A stretch of DNA of 64,000 bases from Aliivibrio_A kagoshimensis (GCF_050337105.1 NZ_JAKJSQ010000018.1:1-64000), one strand, 5' to 3'. Positions 44,911 to 53,881 are shown, counted from the first letter of the stretch. Notes: generated by a model from the sequence alone, not told the origin. Numbers and translations are program-made.

Positions 44911-46662
44911 TTAGCTAGCCATCCTCGTATTTACTACGTTCGACATTTCACGAACTAAATCTTTATAATCACGAGTGAACTGCTGAGTAACGGTTGCTAA
45001 CGCTTCGCCCATTTCGTTCATGGTACGGTTAATTTCTTGCTGCATTTGGTGATCAAGAACTTCAACTTGATTCTCTACAGCGCTGCCAGTTTTGCCCACT
45101 GACTCTGTAATTTGGTCTTCTAGACTATCAAATGTACGTCTTACCGCTTGAGCCTGAATTTGAAATACATCTTCTAACGTCGTTTCTAGTCGATCTTGCA
45201 ACTTTGAAATAGCTGATGTTGTCTCGACTTGAATAACACGAGTACTTGAAAGTAGCTCTTGATTTGCTTCTTTAAGAACGTTGCCTGTCTCTTTGGCATC
45301 ATCTTTAATATCTGCAACAAGAACTCGTAGTTGACCATTTAACTCAGTGATTGAATCTTGTAGATGTTGGCGTATTTGCTCAGTGGTGTCTGTAAGGTGA
45401 TTTGTCACATTACTTAGGCCACCAGTTGCGGTGCCCACTTGCTCTTGGATGTCAGATGAAGCTTCAACCAGCTTGCCACCAATATCATGTGCACTTTGGG
45501 TAAGTTTAGTCGAGATTTCTTGCGCACCACTTTCTAGATTTGTACGCATCATTTCAACGCTATCCGTTGCTGTGGTGCTAAAGCTATCAATGACCCCTTG
45601 TGATTCCTTAAGCAGTTTTTCATAATGCTCTGATGCAACTTTTACTGAAGTATCGATCGTGGACATTGTGGAGTCGAGTTGCTGTTTGATTTGCGGCATC
45701 GCCTCTACCGCTTTATCTTTTAACTCAGAGAAGCCTTTCATACGCTCTTCCAGTTCCGTCACCTGCCCATGCCCAAGCTCCATCACTTCATGAAGTTTTT
45801 CCATTGTTGCTGGAATCGTTTCAGCGCGTTCATTAATGCTAGCCACTGATTTTTCGGTTGAACTTATTGCTTCGACACCAAGTTGATATTTGGTCGACAT
45901 ATCTTCTAGCTGCAATCGATAGTTTTCTTGCCATTCAACGAGTTTTTTAACTGATTCATCAAGGCGTTTGAAGTTTTCGCCAAATTGTTCAGTGAGCTTA
46001 TCATTGAACTCTACAATCACCTCTTTTAGAGCATTGATCACTTGCTCTGTCGCTGATTTCGATAGTAATTCTCCAAACTCATTCATTTGCTGCCAGAGCT
46101 GACTTGCAAACTGCTCATCATTGGCTTGTTTCTGTGTTAAATGATCAACTAGATTACGATTTCCATCACTAATGTCTGTTCGAAGGTTTTTAATTTGAGA
46201 GGTAAGAGATGAGTCTTCAGAGCCCTGAATTGAGGTCACCAACTGCCTGGTAGATTCAAGCTGATCTTTCATAACTTGAAATATATCACTTGGCCCAACG
46301 TTTTCAATTTTTGTCGAATCTGAACGCGTTAGAAGACCGCTTATTCCTTTAAATAGTATGGATAAAAACATCCCAACCAAACTGGTGAGGAATGCCGTTT
46401 TTAACCCCGCCAACAAAAGTGTAATTGATTCATCAATATTTGCTGGATCAAACTCCATCAGACCGACTACGATGCCGGTAAAGGTGCCAAGAATACCTAT
46501 TGATGTCAGCAAGTTTGGACAACTCGCAACAAACCCCATATAGGCAGATTTGTAACTAAGGAAAATACCTAGTCCAAAAACACTCATGATTACCAATATG
46601 AATAGATCGGAGATTGCTGCAGCGGTATAGGCGGCAATCATAGTTGCAATTAAGTCTGACAT
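44911..46662 (-). CDS. zorA: ZorA-like MotA/ExbB-family protein with long tail (pair 2)
   Basis: A 583-residue protein with three visible membrane helices (about 15-37, 49-69, 88-109), including LLTSIGILGTFTGIVVGLME and TAFLTSLVGMFLSILFKGIS of the MotA/TolQ/ExbB fold. Residues 110-583 are a continuous helical tail (EKLHEVMELGHGQVTELEER and similar). It would form the proton-driven ring with its ZorB. The shorter tail and the HNH gene behind it fit type II Zorya. The 108-nt gap upstream holds no other gene and could contain an internal promoter. Confidence 0.9.
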   Translation of the reverse strand: MSDLIATMIAAYTAAAISDLFILVIMSVFGLGIFLSYKSAYMGFVASCPNLLTSIGILGTFTGIVVGLMEFDPANIDESITLLLAGLKTAFLTSLVGMFLSILFKGISGLLTRSDSTKIENVGPSDIFQVMKDQLESTRQLVTSIQGSEDSSLTSQIKNLRTDISDGNRNLVDHLTQKQANDEQFASQLWQQMNEFGELLSKSATEQVINALKEVIVEFNDKLTEQFGENFKRLDESVKKLVEWQENYRLQLEDMSTKYQLGVEAISSTEKSVASINERAETIPATMEKLHEVMELGHGQVTELEERMKGFSELKDKAVEAMPQIKQQLDSTMSTIDTSVKVASEHYEKLLKESQGVIDSFSTTATDSVEMMRTNLESGAQEISTKLTQSAHDIGGKLVEASSDIQEQVGTATGGLSNVTNHLTDTTEQIRQHLQDSITELNGQLRVLVADIKDDAKETGNVLKEANQELLSSTRVIQVETTSAISKLQDRLETTLEDVFQIQAQAVRRTFDSLEDQITESVGKTGSAVENQVEVLDHQMQQEINRTMNEMGEALATVTQQFTRDYKDLVREMSNVVNTRMAS

Positions 46663-46770
46663 TATTCTTTACCAATGTTTATAGTTAGTTAATGGGGTTC
46701 CATTGCCCGAATTTATACTCAGTAATTTACAGGATCGTGTAGTTCGACGCTGTTCATAACTCTCCATCAG

Positions 46771-47478
46771 TTAATCACCTAATAGTTGAGGAACCTCAAC
46801 AATGCCGGCATCACTAATGGTGTTAACGCCATTAATCTTGGTTCCATCACAATCTATGAAGATCTTTCCATTACGCCGTATTTGCGTACACTCATCAGGA
46901 ATGACTTCAACTTTCTTCTCAACAATAGTTTCAACCTCTACAACTTTTTCAACGATTTTTTCGACTTCAATTTCTGAAATGATCTCTTTAATCAATGGCG
47001 CTTCTATTGCCCACCGATAAGCGCGATATACCGCAATAACCAACAGTGCAACAATAAGTAATAGCAAAAGTGTTTTCAGTAATTGATTAAACCAGAATAA
47101 AGCTTGTTTCTGTCGGCAAGCTACACGTTCACTTTTGGTTCTTAGCTTGATACTTTCTTCAACTCTATCCAGTTCACGTTGCTTCAAATCAGCTTCATAC
47201 TGCATAGTTCTCAGCTTTTCTTGCTCAAACGCTACACGTTGCTGAGCATGTATTGCCGCAATAGTCTCTGTGTTTTCGTCATTTAGCTTCGTTGTGCTTT
47301 GAGCCGTTTTGGCGTCAGCAATTTCGCTTACTAACTTTTCACTTTCTAGTAGCTGCTTTAATCGCTCTGTTTCCTGTCCAATTTCCTCAAGTTCCATTTC
47401 GTGCTGCTTACGCTGCTGAACTTGCTTCCATCTCAATCGGTTCCACTCTTGAAGTTTCGTCAGGTCCATGCTTTGCAT
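46771..47478 (-). CDS. Single-pass membrane coiled-coil protein with Val-Glu-Lys repeat
   Basis: A 235-residue protein of unknown family. Residues 10-125 form a charged coiled coil, 134-152 a membrane helix (LLKTLLLLLIVALLVIAVYR), and 168-193 a run of IVEKVVEVETIVEKKVEV type. The end is a small domain with two cysteines (C197, C210) around RRNGKIFIDCDGTKI. It starts at ATG 47478 with GAGGAA 8 nt upstream, 71 nt inside the preceding gene. That gene's product carries the same repeat type, which suggests the two proteins pair through it. It precedes zorA pair 2. Confidence 0.75.
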   Translation of the reverse strand: MQSMDLTKLQEWNRLRWKQVQQRKQHEMELEEIGQETERLKQLLESEKLVSEIADAKTAQSTTKLNDENTETIAAIHAQQRVAFEQEKLRTMQYEADLKQRELDRVEESIKLRTKSERVACRQKQALFWFNQLLKTLLLLLIVALLVIAVYRAYRWAIEAPLIKEIISEIEVEKIVEKVVEVETIVEKKVEVIPDECTQIRRNGKIFIDCDGTKINGVNTISDAGIVEVPQLLGD

Positions 47479-48826
47479 TTAGTAATTCCTCTAGCTCATG
47501 TGCTGTTATATCTTCTGGTATTGGGACAATTCGCTCGTGAATTATGACTTGTGGCTCTTTTATTATCATCGGCTCACTAACTTTATGGATTTTGTCTATA
47601 TACACTGGCACTTCTATTTCTACTGGAATTTCAACAATTTTCTCAACGATTTTTTCTACTTCTTTTTCTACTTCTACAATTTTTTCCATTTCTTTCACGA
47701 CTTCAACTTCCACGTGAACTACTTTTTCCACCTCAATACGTTTCTCAACTTCAATTTCTACTTCTATCTCAACTTCAACTATCTTTTCAATTTCTACTTT
47801 TTTAGTTCTTCGGTGAGCCCATACTCGGAAATATTTAATCATGCACTTGTAATAATGCAACCTATGATCTCTTCTATTATTTCTTACTTCCTGCCTTCTC
47901 TTTCTAATTTCTTTATGCTCTTCAGTATTCAAGCTAATTAATAGATTTAAAATAAAATAAACGGGATAAATAATAAGAGAGATAAATGATACAAACACTC
48001 CAAAAGGGTTTTTGGGTGTTAAGCCAAACCAAGATGAAATTTGAAGAACAATACTCTCATATACTTCTTTCTTCTGGTTAAATGATGTTTCAGTACCAGC
48101 ATAACTATTTCGAGAATCCGTAATTTCTAATCTCATCTTAGAGGCCCGAAAATCAATATCGATTAACTCCCCCTCTAATCGACGTATTCTGTTCCCATTA
48201 GCTTCTTTATCTTTTTGATCTGTCTCTATACTACGGGATAGATTATCAATTTGTTGTTGATAGTTTTCAACCGAGACCCTACAATCTTCTACAGCACTAC
48301 AATCTAATTGTGTGAGGCGACGTTCACTCGATAATGTACTGAGTTCCGATATTTTTTGATTACTTTGAGAAAGTGATTCATCAATAAGGCGATTCGTGCT
48401 TCTTAAGTTCAATAATTCGCCAGAAATTTTTCCTCTACGCATGTTTAGTGTTTCGATTAAGTCACTTCGGTTATTATTAATAATAATTTCACTTTCAACA
48501 GTGCTTATTTCAACCGTCGCTAAAGCGTTTAAATAGCTATTAATTCCTGAATAACAAAGGAACCAAAATGCTGGAACAAGCACAAATATCATTACTCTTA
48601 ACAAACGACTTGTTGTGTACCAGTTCCTTATTACTTGAGACGTCCATAAAAGCACTGCAAATTCAGTGAAAAATAATAAAGTAGAGAATGGATTTATTGT
48701 GTATTCTTCATTTGGGAAAAGTATGTCATAGCCAAGAATATTAAACCAGACAATCAAAATTCCTAATATAAATATCATAGCTTGAATAAGAATATCATCA
48801 TTCCGTTTGTTCATTTTATCAATCAT
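47408..48826 (-). CDS. Polytopic membrane coiled-coil protein with Val-Glu-Lys repeat
   Basis: A 472-residue protein with four membrane helices (about 12-35, 47-64, 76-98, 275-299), a helical coiled-coil segment between the third and fourth (105-260), then a strongly basic patch (KRRQEVRNNRRDHR) placing the tail in the cytoplasm. Residues 343-408 are a Val-Glu-Lys repeat (KVEIEKIVEVEIEVEIEVEK and on) ending in PVEIEVPVYIDK. The overall plan recalls DUF4407-like proteins, but I cannot assign it. The start overlaps the lipoprotein stop by 4 nt (ATGA). It is probably a scaffold of the envelope part of this locus. Confidence 0.72.
   Translation of the reverse strand: MIDKMNKRNDDILIQAMIFILGILIVWFNILGYDILFPNEEYTINPFSTLLFFTEFAVLLWTSQVIRNWYTTSRLLRVMIFVLVPAFWFLCYSGINSYLNALATVEISTVESEIIINNNRSDLIETLNMRRGKISGELLNLRSTNRLIDESLSQSNQKISELSTLSSERRLTQLDCSAVEDCRVSVENYQQQIDNLSRSIETDQKDKEANGNRIRRLEGELIDIDFRASKMRLEITDSRNSYAGTETSFNQKKEVYESIVLQISSWFGLTPKNPFGVFVSFISLIIYPVYFILNLLISLNTEEHKEIRKRRQEVRNNRRDHRLHYYKCMIKYFRVWAHRRTKKVEIEKIVEVEIEVEIEVEKRIEVEKVVHVEVEVVKEMEKIVEVEKEVEKIVEKIVEIPVEIEVPVYIDKIHKVSEPMIIKEPQVIIHERIVPIPEDITAHELEELLNAKHGPDETSRVEPIEMEASSAA
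47595..47800. repeat. Low-complexity TTC/TTCTAC-type coding repeat
   Basis: The + strand shows irregular tandem runs of ttctact, ttcaact and ttttt units because the minus-strand gene encodes alternating Val-Glu-Ile-Lys residues. Repeat length variation here would shorten or lengthen the tail of the membrane protein. A related but shorter tract lies at 46900-46975 in the next gene. Confidence 0.7.
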
Positions 48827-49845
48827 TTGTAAATATCTGCCATAAAGTACTGATTTGCATTTTCCGTTGTCAATATTAACATGTCATCCCGACCGTAATT
48901 TTTCATAAACTTATCAAATAGTTTTAAATCACCATTTATCTCTTTCCAATATGGAAGGTATCGATCATACATTGCATAAATCATTTCAGGAGTATCTTCC
49001 CGGTTTGGTAAGTAAGGCCTATGAAAACCCACCTTTGCACCATTTTGCATTCTTTTTGCAACACCAGATGCATAGATAAATCCACATGCAGAATAACAGC
49101 GCATGTATTTATCACTATCTGAAGTCCAACCATGTTCCTGCATATAGCGACCAATTTTCATAGCTTCTTTCATTAGTCCACCAGGACTGTGAATCATTAG
49201 TCGGTTAAGTTTAATATTTCGTGATTGATAATGTGCAATATAGCGTTGAAACTTTACAAATGTACCTTCAGTTAGAGATCCCTCACCATACAAGTAGTAT
49301 CCTTTTTGATCTTCACCTAACAAAAATATGACCTCCATACTTTCAGAGAGGGGGTGCTTCAGATACTTAGGGGCTTGGATGCTTGGCATTTCAACAGGTA
49401 AATTAACATTTGGGGCTCTTTGTTTAGACTGCAAAATATCAATAGCATGCTTTTCATCATCCAGAGTCATCTGAGGTTCTTTTGTTTCATCCTCAACCTG
49501 TTCAACTTCTGGTTGAAATTTCTTTGTTGCATTTTTTGCTTGTTCTACATTTTTTGATGTAGTCAGAACTTGCTCTTTATGTTGATCATTCTGATGCTTA
49601 CTATTTTCATCGATAAAAGTGTGATTCATATATTCAACGAACCGTTGATTGTCTTCATGGGGAGCAACTTCATCAACCATGTTACTGATAATTAATTCAG
49701 CATCTGTGGTAGTGTTTGAAGTTTGGGCCTCAGCACCTATTTCAGAGGCCTCGACAATGCTATGTTTACTTCGATCTGATGAACAGCCTGCCAATAGCAA
49801 GAGCAAACAAAGAGCAGTTAATGATGGTGTATTTTGAATGGTCAT
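48823..49845 (-). CDS. Predicted lipoprotein with ClpP-like serine protease fold
   Basis: A 340-residue protein with a lipoprotein signal (SLTALCLLLLLAGCSSD, C21). Next come a long Glu/Gln/Lys-rich linker (about 25-150) and a C-terminal domain resembling COG3904-type periplasmic ClpP/crotonase-fold proteins: LNRLMIHSPGGLMKEAMKIG, the candidate nucleophile serine in RCYSACGFIYASGVAKRM, and KVGFHRPYLP with a candidate histidine. It would sit on a membrane facing the periplasm. It is the first gene of the minus-strand cluster and overlaps the next gene by 4 nt. Proteolytic activity is inferred from the motif, the partner from gene order. Confidence 0.78.
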   Translation of the reverse strand: MTIQNTPSLTALCLLLLLAGCSSDRSKHSIVEASEIGAEAQTSNTTTDAELIISNMVDEVAPHEDNQRFVEYMNHTFIDENSKHQNDQHKEQVLTTSKNVEQAKNATKKFQPEVEQVEDETKEPQMTLDDEKHAIDILQSKQRAPNVNLPVEMPSIQAPKYLKHPLSESMEVIFLLGEDQKGYYLYGEGSLTEGTFVKFQRYIAHYQSRNIKLNRLMIHSPGGLMKEAMKIGRYMQEHGWTSDSDKYMRCYSACGFIYASGVAKRMQNGAKVGFHRPYLPNREDTPEMIYAMYDRYLPYWKEINGDLKLFDKFMKNYGRDDMLILTTENANQYFMADIYK

Positions 49846-50238
49846 TGAATGTACTTACGTTTTCAGAAAAATTTTATAGAATTTATGCATCACTTTTGTC
49901 TTGTCTATTAATGCATCTGCCTTACACTATTAGATTTGTCTAATTTACAATCATCAGAACCTACTTACTTTAGGTATTAATCCATATCAACCTCAGCCGC
50001 AAACAGCCGCAATTAATAATTAGCGTGAATATCCCACAAATAAAGTATGACGTCCACTATTATATTGAGCGAAATTTTAATTACTTATTTTTATCAATGT
50101 ATCGTATCCATTTCCAACTTAGATGTATAAAGCTGAACTAGAAAAACCAAGGATTTATAAACTAAAAGGGAGGGTAAAGGATCAACAATAAAGTGGTTTA
50201 ATATCAATAAGATTGGAATGGTTTTACAGAAAAAAGCT
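49846..50238. other. Intergenic region upstream of the defence cluster
   Basis: 393 bp, AT-rich, with no credible gene on either strand. It must hold the promoter of the leftward lipoprotein/Zorya-like cluster. The minus strand just after the tRNA 3' end reads AGCTTTTTTC, a plausible tRNA terminator tract. I saw no copy of the tRNA 3' end or other direct repeat marking an att site here. Confidence 0.6.
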
Positions 50239-50313
<75 letters not shown>

Positions 50314-50379
50314 AATATTGAAGCATAGAATATTGCAGATAGTAACGTTGTCATCTCAGTCGCGACTTCAAAGAGAAGT

Positions 50380-50454
<75 letters not shown>

Positions 50455-50698
50455 TGAGATGAGTGTAATAATGCCATCACTTAGGAAAAAGAAAAGCAGT
50501 ATTTTACTTATAAGTGACTGTTTGCGCTTTTTTTGTTCGATAATCCTCGTTTTGTCTAGTTATTCAGCACCCCTTCCCTTTTATCCTGAAGATTATTGCT
50601 TATCGCCCACTTCTTGCAATCTTTAGCTGTTTTCTGGATTTATAGAAATAATCCGTGATTCTCGGGTTTGTTTCTACTATCATCCTATCGCCTAAGCA

Positions 50699-50714
50699 GG
50701 GCAAACGTTTACTT
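50699..50714. promoter_or_regulatory. PurR-like operator upstream of pyrC
   Basis: GGGCAAACGTTTACTT matches the ACGCAAACGTTTTCGT PurR consensus at 12 of 16 positions, including the central CAAACGTTT. It lies 16 nt before the pyrC start. Enterobacterial pyrC is repressed by PurR, so the same is likely here; a related LacI-family regulator could also bind. Confidence 0.6.
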
Positions 50715-50730
50715 AATGATTGGAGCTGCA

Positions 50731-51759
50731 ATGACTACGATAACCATAACTCGCCCAGATGATTGGCACATACACCTTCGCGATGGCGACGTACTTGCCG
50801 ATACCGTAAAAGACATCAGCCGTTACAATGGCCGTGCTCTGATCATGCCAAACCTTATGCCTCCAGTGACCAATACAGAAATGGCACTAAGTTACCGCGA
50901 TCGCATTCAAGCTCACAACTCAACGTCCACTTTCGAGCCTTTGATGGCACTCTACCTAACGGACCAAACTTCGCCAGACGAGATTCGTAAAGCGAAAGCC
51001 TCTGGCAAAGTGTATGCCGCTAAGCTCTACCCTGCCGGCGCAACCACTAACTCTGATTCCGGTGTGACATCTGCTAAGAAAATCTATCCAGTGTTAGAAG
51101 CGATGCAAGAAGTGGGTATGCTGCTGTTAATTCATGGTGAAGTGACCACTGATGATATTGATATCTTTGATCGTGAAAAGCAGTTCTTAGAGACGGTTCT
51201 GGCACCTATCGTGAATGACTTTCCGAATCTAAAGATTGTTCTTGAGCACATCACCACCTCTGATGCGGCTGAGTTTGTCCATAACGCCAATGACAATGTT
51301 GCAGCGACCATTACTGCGCACCACCTGATGTATAACCGTAATCACATGTTAGTGGGTGGCATCAAACCGCACTTTTACTGCTTGCCTATACTAAAGCGAA
51401 ATACCCACCAGCACGCGCTAATTAAAGCGGCGACCAGCGGCAGTAAAAAATTCTTTTTAGGTACTGATTCTGCGCCTCATGCAAAAGACAAAAAAGAGAA
51501 CGCTTGTGGCTGTGCAGGCTCTTACACCGCACACGCGGCTGTTGAGCTTTATGCCGAAGTGTTTGAAGCGGAAGGTAAACTAGATAACCTCGAAGCCTTT
51601 GCAAGCCATAATGGCCCGGATTTTTACAACCTTCCACGTAATCAAGATACCATCACATTAACGAAAGAGAGCTGGAACGTTCCTGCTACCCTCTCTTTTG
51701 GCGGCGACGTTGTTGTGCCAATTCGCGCCGGTGAAAGCATCGCTTGGATCGTAAAATAA
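50731..51759 (+). CDS. pyrC: Dihydroorotase
   Basis: The 342 residues match class II (short, bacterial) dihydroorotase, which cyclises carbamoyl aspartate to dihydroorotate in pyrimidine synthesis. Metal ligands are visible in DDWHIHLRDGD, the carboxylated lysine in VYAAKLYPAGATTNSDSGV, then LLIHGEVTTDDIDIFDRE, VLEHITTSDAAEFV, and GTDSAPHAKDKKENACG. The true start is ATG 50731 (MTTITITRPDD) with GGAG 5 nt upstream; a longer in-frame extension from 50668 is not supported. It is a single gene ended by a strong terminator. It marks the end of the defence island and the return to core genome. Confidence 0.98.
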   Translation: MTTITITRPDDWHIHLRDGDVLADTVKDISRYNGRALIMPNLMPPVTNTEMALSYRDRIQAHNSTSTFEPLMALYLTDQTSPDEIRKAKASGKVYAAKLYPAGATTNSDSGVTSAKKIYPVLEAMQEVGMLLLIHGEVTTDDIDIFDREKQFLETVLAPIVNDFPNLKIVLEHITTSDAAEFVHNANDNVAATITAHHLMYNRNHMLVGGIKPHFYCLPILKRNTHQHALIKAATSGSKKFFLGTDSAPHAKDKKENACGCAGSYTAHAAVELYAEVFEAEGKLDNLEAFASHNGPDFYNLPRNQDTITLTKESWNVPATLSFGGDVVVPIRAGESIAWIVK

Positions 51760-51779
51760 TCACTATTCCGACCGATTAA

Positions 51780-51814
51780 AAAACCCCGCTAGTTGAAGAA
51801 CTAGCGGGGTTTTT
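51780..51814 (+). terminator. pyrC terminator
   Basis: Stem ACCCCGCTAGTT / AACTAGCGGGGT around a GAAG loop, followed by TTTTT on the plus strand. On the minus strand the flanking A tract gives a T run too, so it also serves the convergent TRAP operon. Confidence 0.93.
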
Positions 51815-51839
51815 ATTCTCTGTTACTTTATTAAATTAC

Positions 51840-53219
51840 TTAACCATATACGGCATTAGGCAACCAGGTCGCCAGTCGTGGGCAATACGCCAACATACCG
51901 ATCACAATCAACTGGATCATAATGAACGGAATTACCCCACGATAGATCTGCGTGGTAGCAATAGAGTCCGGTGCCACCCCTCGTAGATAAAACAACGAGA
52001 AGCCGAACGGTGGTGTTAAGAATGACGTTTGCAAGTTAAGTGCGATCATAATTCCCAACCAAACAGGATCTAACCCCATGCTCAGTAATATAGGCGCAAC
52101 AATCGGGATAACCACGAAGGTGATCTCAATGAAGTCTAAGAAGAAGCCGAGTAAGAACATCACTAGCATCACTAAGAAAACCGCACCAAACACGCCGCCT
52201 GGCAGGTTCATTAAGAAGTCACGAACTAAATCATCACCACCAAACCCACGGAACACTAAAGAGAATACCGATGCACCAATCAAGATCATGAAGACCATGG
52301 CTGTCACTTCAGTAGTGCTTTGCAACACCCCTTTTAGTATTTTAAGGTTCAACGTCTTTTTAAACTTAGCCAATATGATGGCACCCACAGAACCGACGGA
52401 TGCCGCCTCTGTTGGTGTAGCAATGCCGCCCAAAATAGAGCCCAAGACCAAAATGATTAATGAAATTGGTGGAACAAGTACGGTAAGCACCTGCATCCAC
52501 AGCTCTTTGCTGACTTTGCGTTCATCTTCAGGGATCGGTGGTACTTTAGCTGGATTGATCACTGCAATCGCAATGATGTAGATAGCATATAAAGCCACCA
52601 GCAACATACCAGGGATTAAGGCCCCCAAAAACAGATCACCGACGGTGACACTTTCAGGAGCAAAGATACCTTGATCAAGCTGAGCTTGCTGATACGCCGA
52701 CGAGATAACATCGCCCAACAGCACCAACACGATAGAAGGCGGAATGATCTGGCCCAACGTGCCAGACGCACAGATTACGCCTGTTGCCACTTCAGGAGAG
52801 TATCCCCTTTTCAACATGGTTGGCAGTGCCAAAAGTCCCATGGTGACAACCGTTGCCCCTACAATTCCGGTACTGGCCGCTAATAACATACCAACAATCA
52901 ATACTGACAAGCCAAGTCCACCCGGTTTACCACCGAAGACTTGTCCCATGGTATCGAGCAGCTCTTCCGCAATTTTTGACTTTTCGAGCATCACACCCAT
53001 AAAAACAAACAGGGGAATTGCTATCAGCAGCTCATTCGATAAGATGCCTTGAATTCGATTAGGTATCGCTTCTAAAAAGACCGGGTCAAAGGTATCGGTG
53101 ACAAAACCGATTAGGGCAAACAGTAGCGCCGAACCTGACAGTGCAAAGGCTACTGGGTAACCGACTAAAAGGACGACAAATACGAAGCCAAACAGCATCA
53201 GAGGAAGTAGTTCAATCAT
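51840..53219 (-). CDS. TRAP transporter large permease (second operon)
   Basis: A 459-residue DctM-type subunit with about 12-13 helices. It has LPLMLFGFVFVVLLVGYPVA at the start, MLLAASTGIVGATVVTMGLL, TLGQIIPPSIVLVLLGDV, and a C-terminal LNLQTSFLTPPFGFSLFYLR. It differs from the first TRAP large subunit by a longer central loop (ALIPGMLLVALYAIYIIAIA followed by PAKVPPIPEDERKVSKEL), the form usually paired with TakP-like 2-oxoacid receptors. It overlaps the small permease gene by 4 nt. Likely uptake of 2-oxo or related carboxylates with Na+. Confidence 0.93.
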   Translation of the reverse strand: MIELLPLMLFGFVFVVLLVGYPVAFALSGSALLFALIGFVTDTFDPVFLEAIPNRIQGILSNELLIAIPLFVFMGVMLEKSKIAEELLDTMGQVFGGKPGGLGLSVLIVGMLLAASTGIVGATVVTMGLLALPTMLKRGYSPEVATGVICASGTLGQIIPPSIVLVLLGDVISSAYQQAQLDQGIFAPESVTVGDLFLGALIPGMLLVALYAIYIIAIAVINPAKVPPIPEDERKVSKELWMQVLTVLVPPISLIILVLGSILGGIATPTEAASVGSVGAIILAKFKKTLNLKILKGVLQSTTEVTAMVFMILIGASVFSLVFRGFGGDDLVRDFLMNLPGGVFGAVFLVMLVMFLLGFFLDFIEITFVVIPIVAPILLSMGLDPVWLGIMIALNLQTSFLTPPFGFSLFYLRGVAPDSIATTQIYRGVIPFIMIQLIVIGMLAYCPRLATWLPNAVYG

Positions 53220-53788
53220 AATCCATGCTCCTCTTCTTGTTCATTCAACGCGTTCATTTCCGTTTCAAACCCTTTAAGTACCAAGACTGCCTTTAATGTC
53301 TCTGCCAAGCCTTGAAGCAACATTAATGCAGGCATTAACAAAATGGTCGTCTTAAAGAGGTATCGAGCATCAATGCCACCCGCTTCTTGTGAACCTTCTA
53401 AAATGGTCCATGAGAAAATGACGTACTCCCATGAGACAAAGAAAAGAAACAGGCAAGTGGGTAACATTAAAAATAGGAAACCAAACAAATCAACCCACGC
53501 TTTTTTCCTTGCGCTGGCTGGTCGGTAGAAGATATCAACTCTAACGTGAGCCCCTTTTAGCAAGGCAAAAGCAGCACCGAGCATGATCACGTAGTTGTGG
53601 AAGTAGGTAATTGATTCTTGTAGAAATACAGAACCAACATTCAAAACATATCGCATGACGACAACGACAAAGGTAATCAACACAATGGCCAATACAAACC
53701 AAGAGACAAACCGGCCTGTGACATCACTGAATCGATTAATCGCTTTAATAAAACGAATTAAACTGGGGGATGGTGTATCCATACACAA
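53216..53788 (-). CDS. TRAP transporter small permease (second operon)
   Basis: A 190-residue DctQ-type subunit with four helices (FVSWFVLAIVLITFVVVVMR, then YVLNVGSVFLQESITYFHNY and LLKGAHVRVDIFYRPAS). It ends in an acidic tail (NALNEQEEEHGL). The start ATG at 53788 follows a hairpin-containing gap after the binding-protein gene. It partners the large permease just downstream. Confidence 0.92.
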   Translation of the reverse strand: MCMDTPSPSLIRFIKAINRFSDVTGRFVSWFVLAIVLITFVVVVMRYVLNVGSVFLQESITYFHNYVIMLGAAFALLKGAHVRVDIFYRPASARKKAWVDLFGFLFLMLPTCLFLFFVSWEYVIFSWTILEGSQEAGGIDARYLFKTTILLMPALMLLQGLAETLKAVLVLKGFETEMNALNEQEEEHGL

Positions 53789-53807
53789 ATCTCAATATTT
53801 TCAAAAT

Positions 53808-53831
53808 ATGGGGCGAACCGATTCGCCCCAT
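53808..53831 (-). terminator. Intercistronic hairpin of second TRAP operon
   Basis: A perfect 10-bp stem ATGGGGCGAA / TTCGCCCCAT with a 4-nt loop between the binding-protein and small-permease genes; ATTTTG follows on the minus strand. It probably reduces transcription into the permeases or protects the upstream mRNA end. Confidence 0.7.
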
Positions 53832-53881
53832 GATTTATAACTGCAGAAATGGCTTACTTGCTTTACACAAGCGAGCGAGTT

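Noticed and set aside
47498..47941. 147-codon plus-strand frame rich in Phe, Tyr and Asn
   Set aside because: It is the antisense of the Val-Glu-Lys repeat gene; the composition follows from the repeat and no ribosome site or family match is visible.
36821..49845. CRISPR array to go with the CARF gene
   Set aside because: No direct repeats with regular spacers were seen here or elsewhere in the window.
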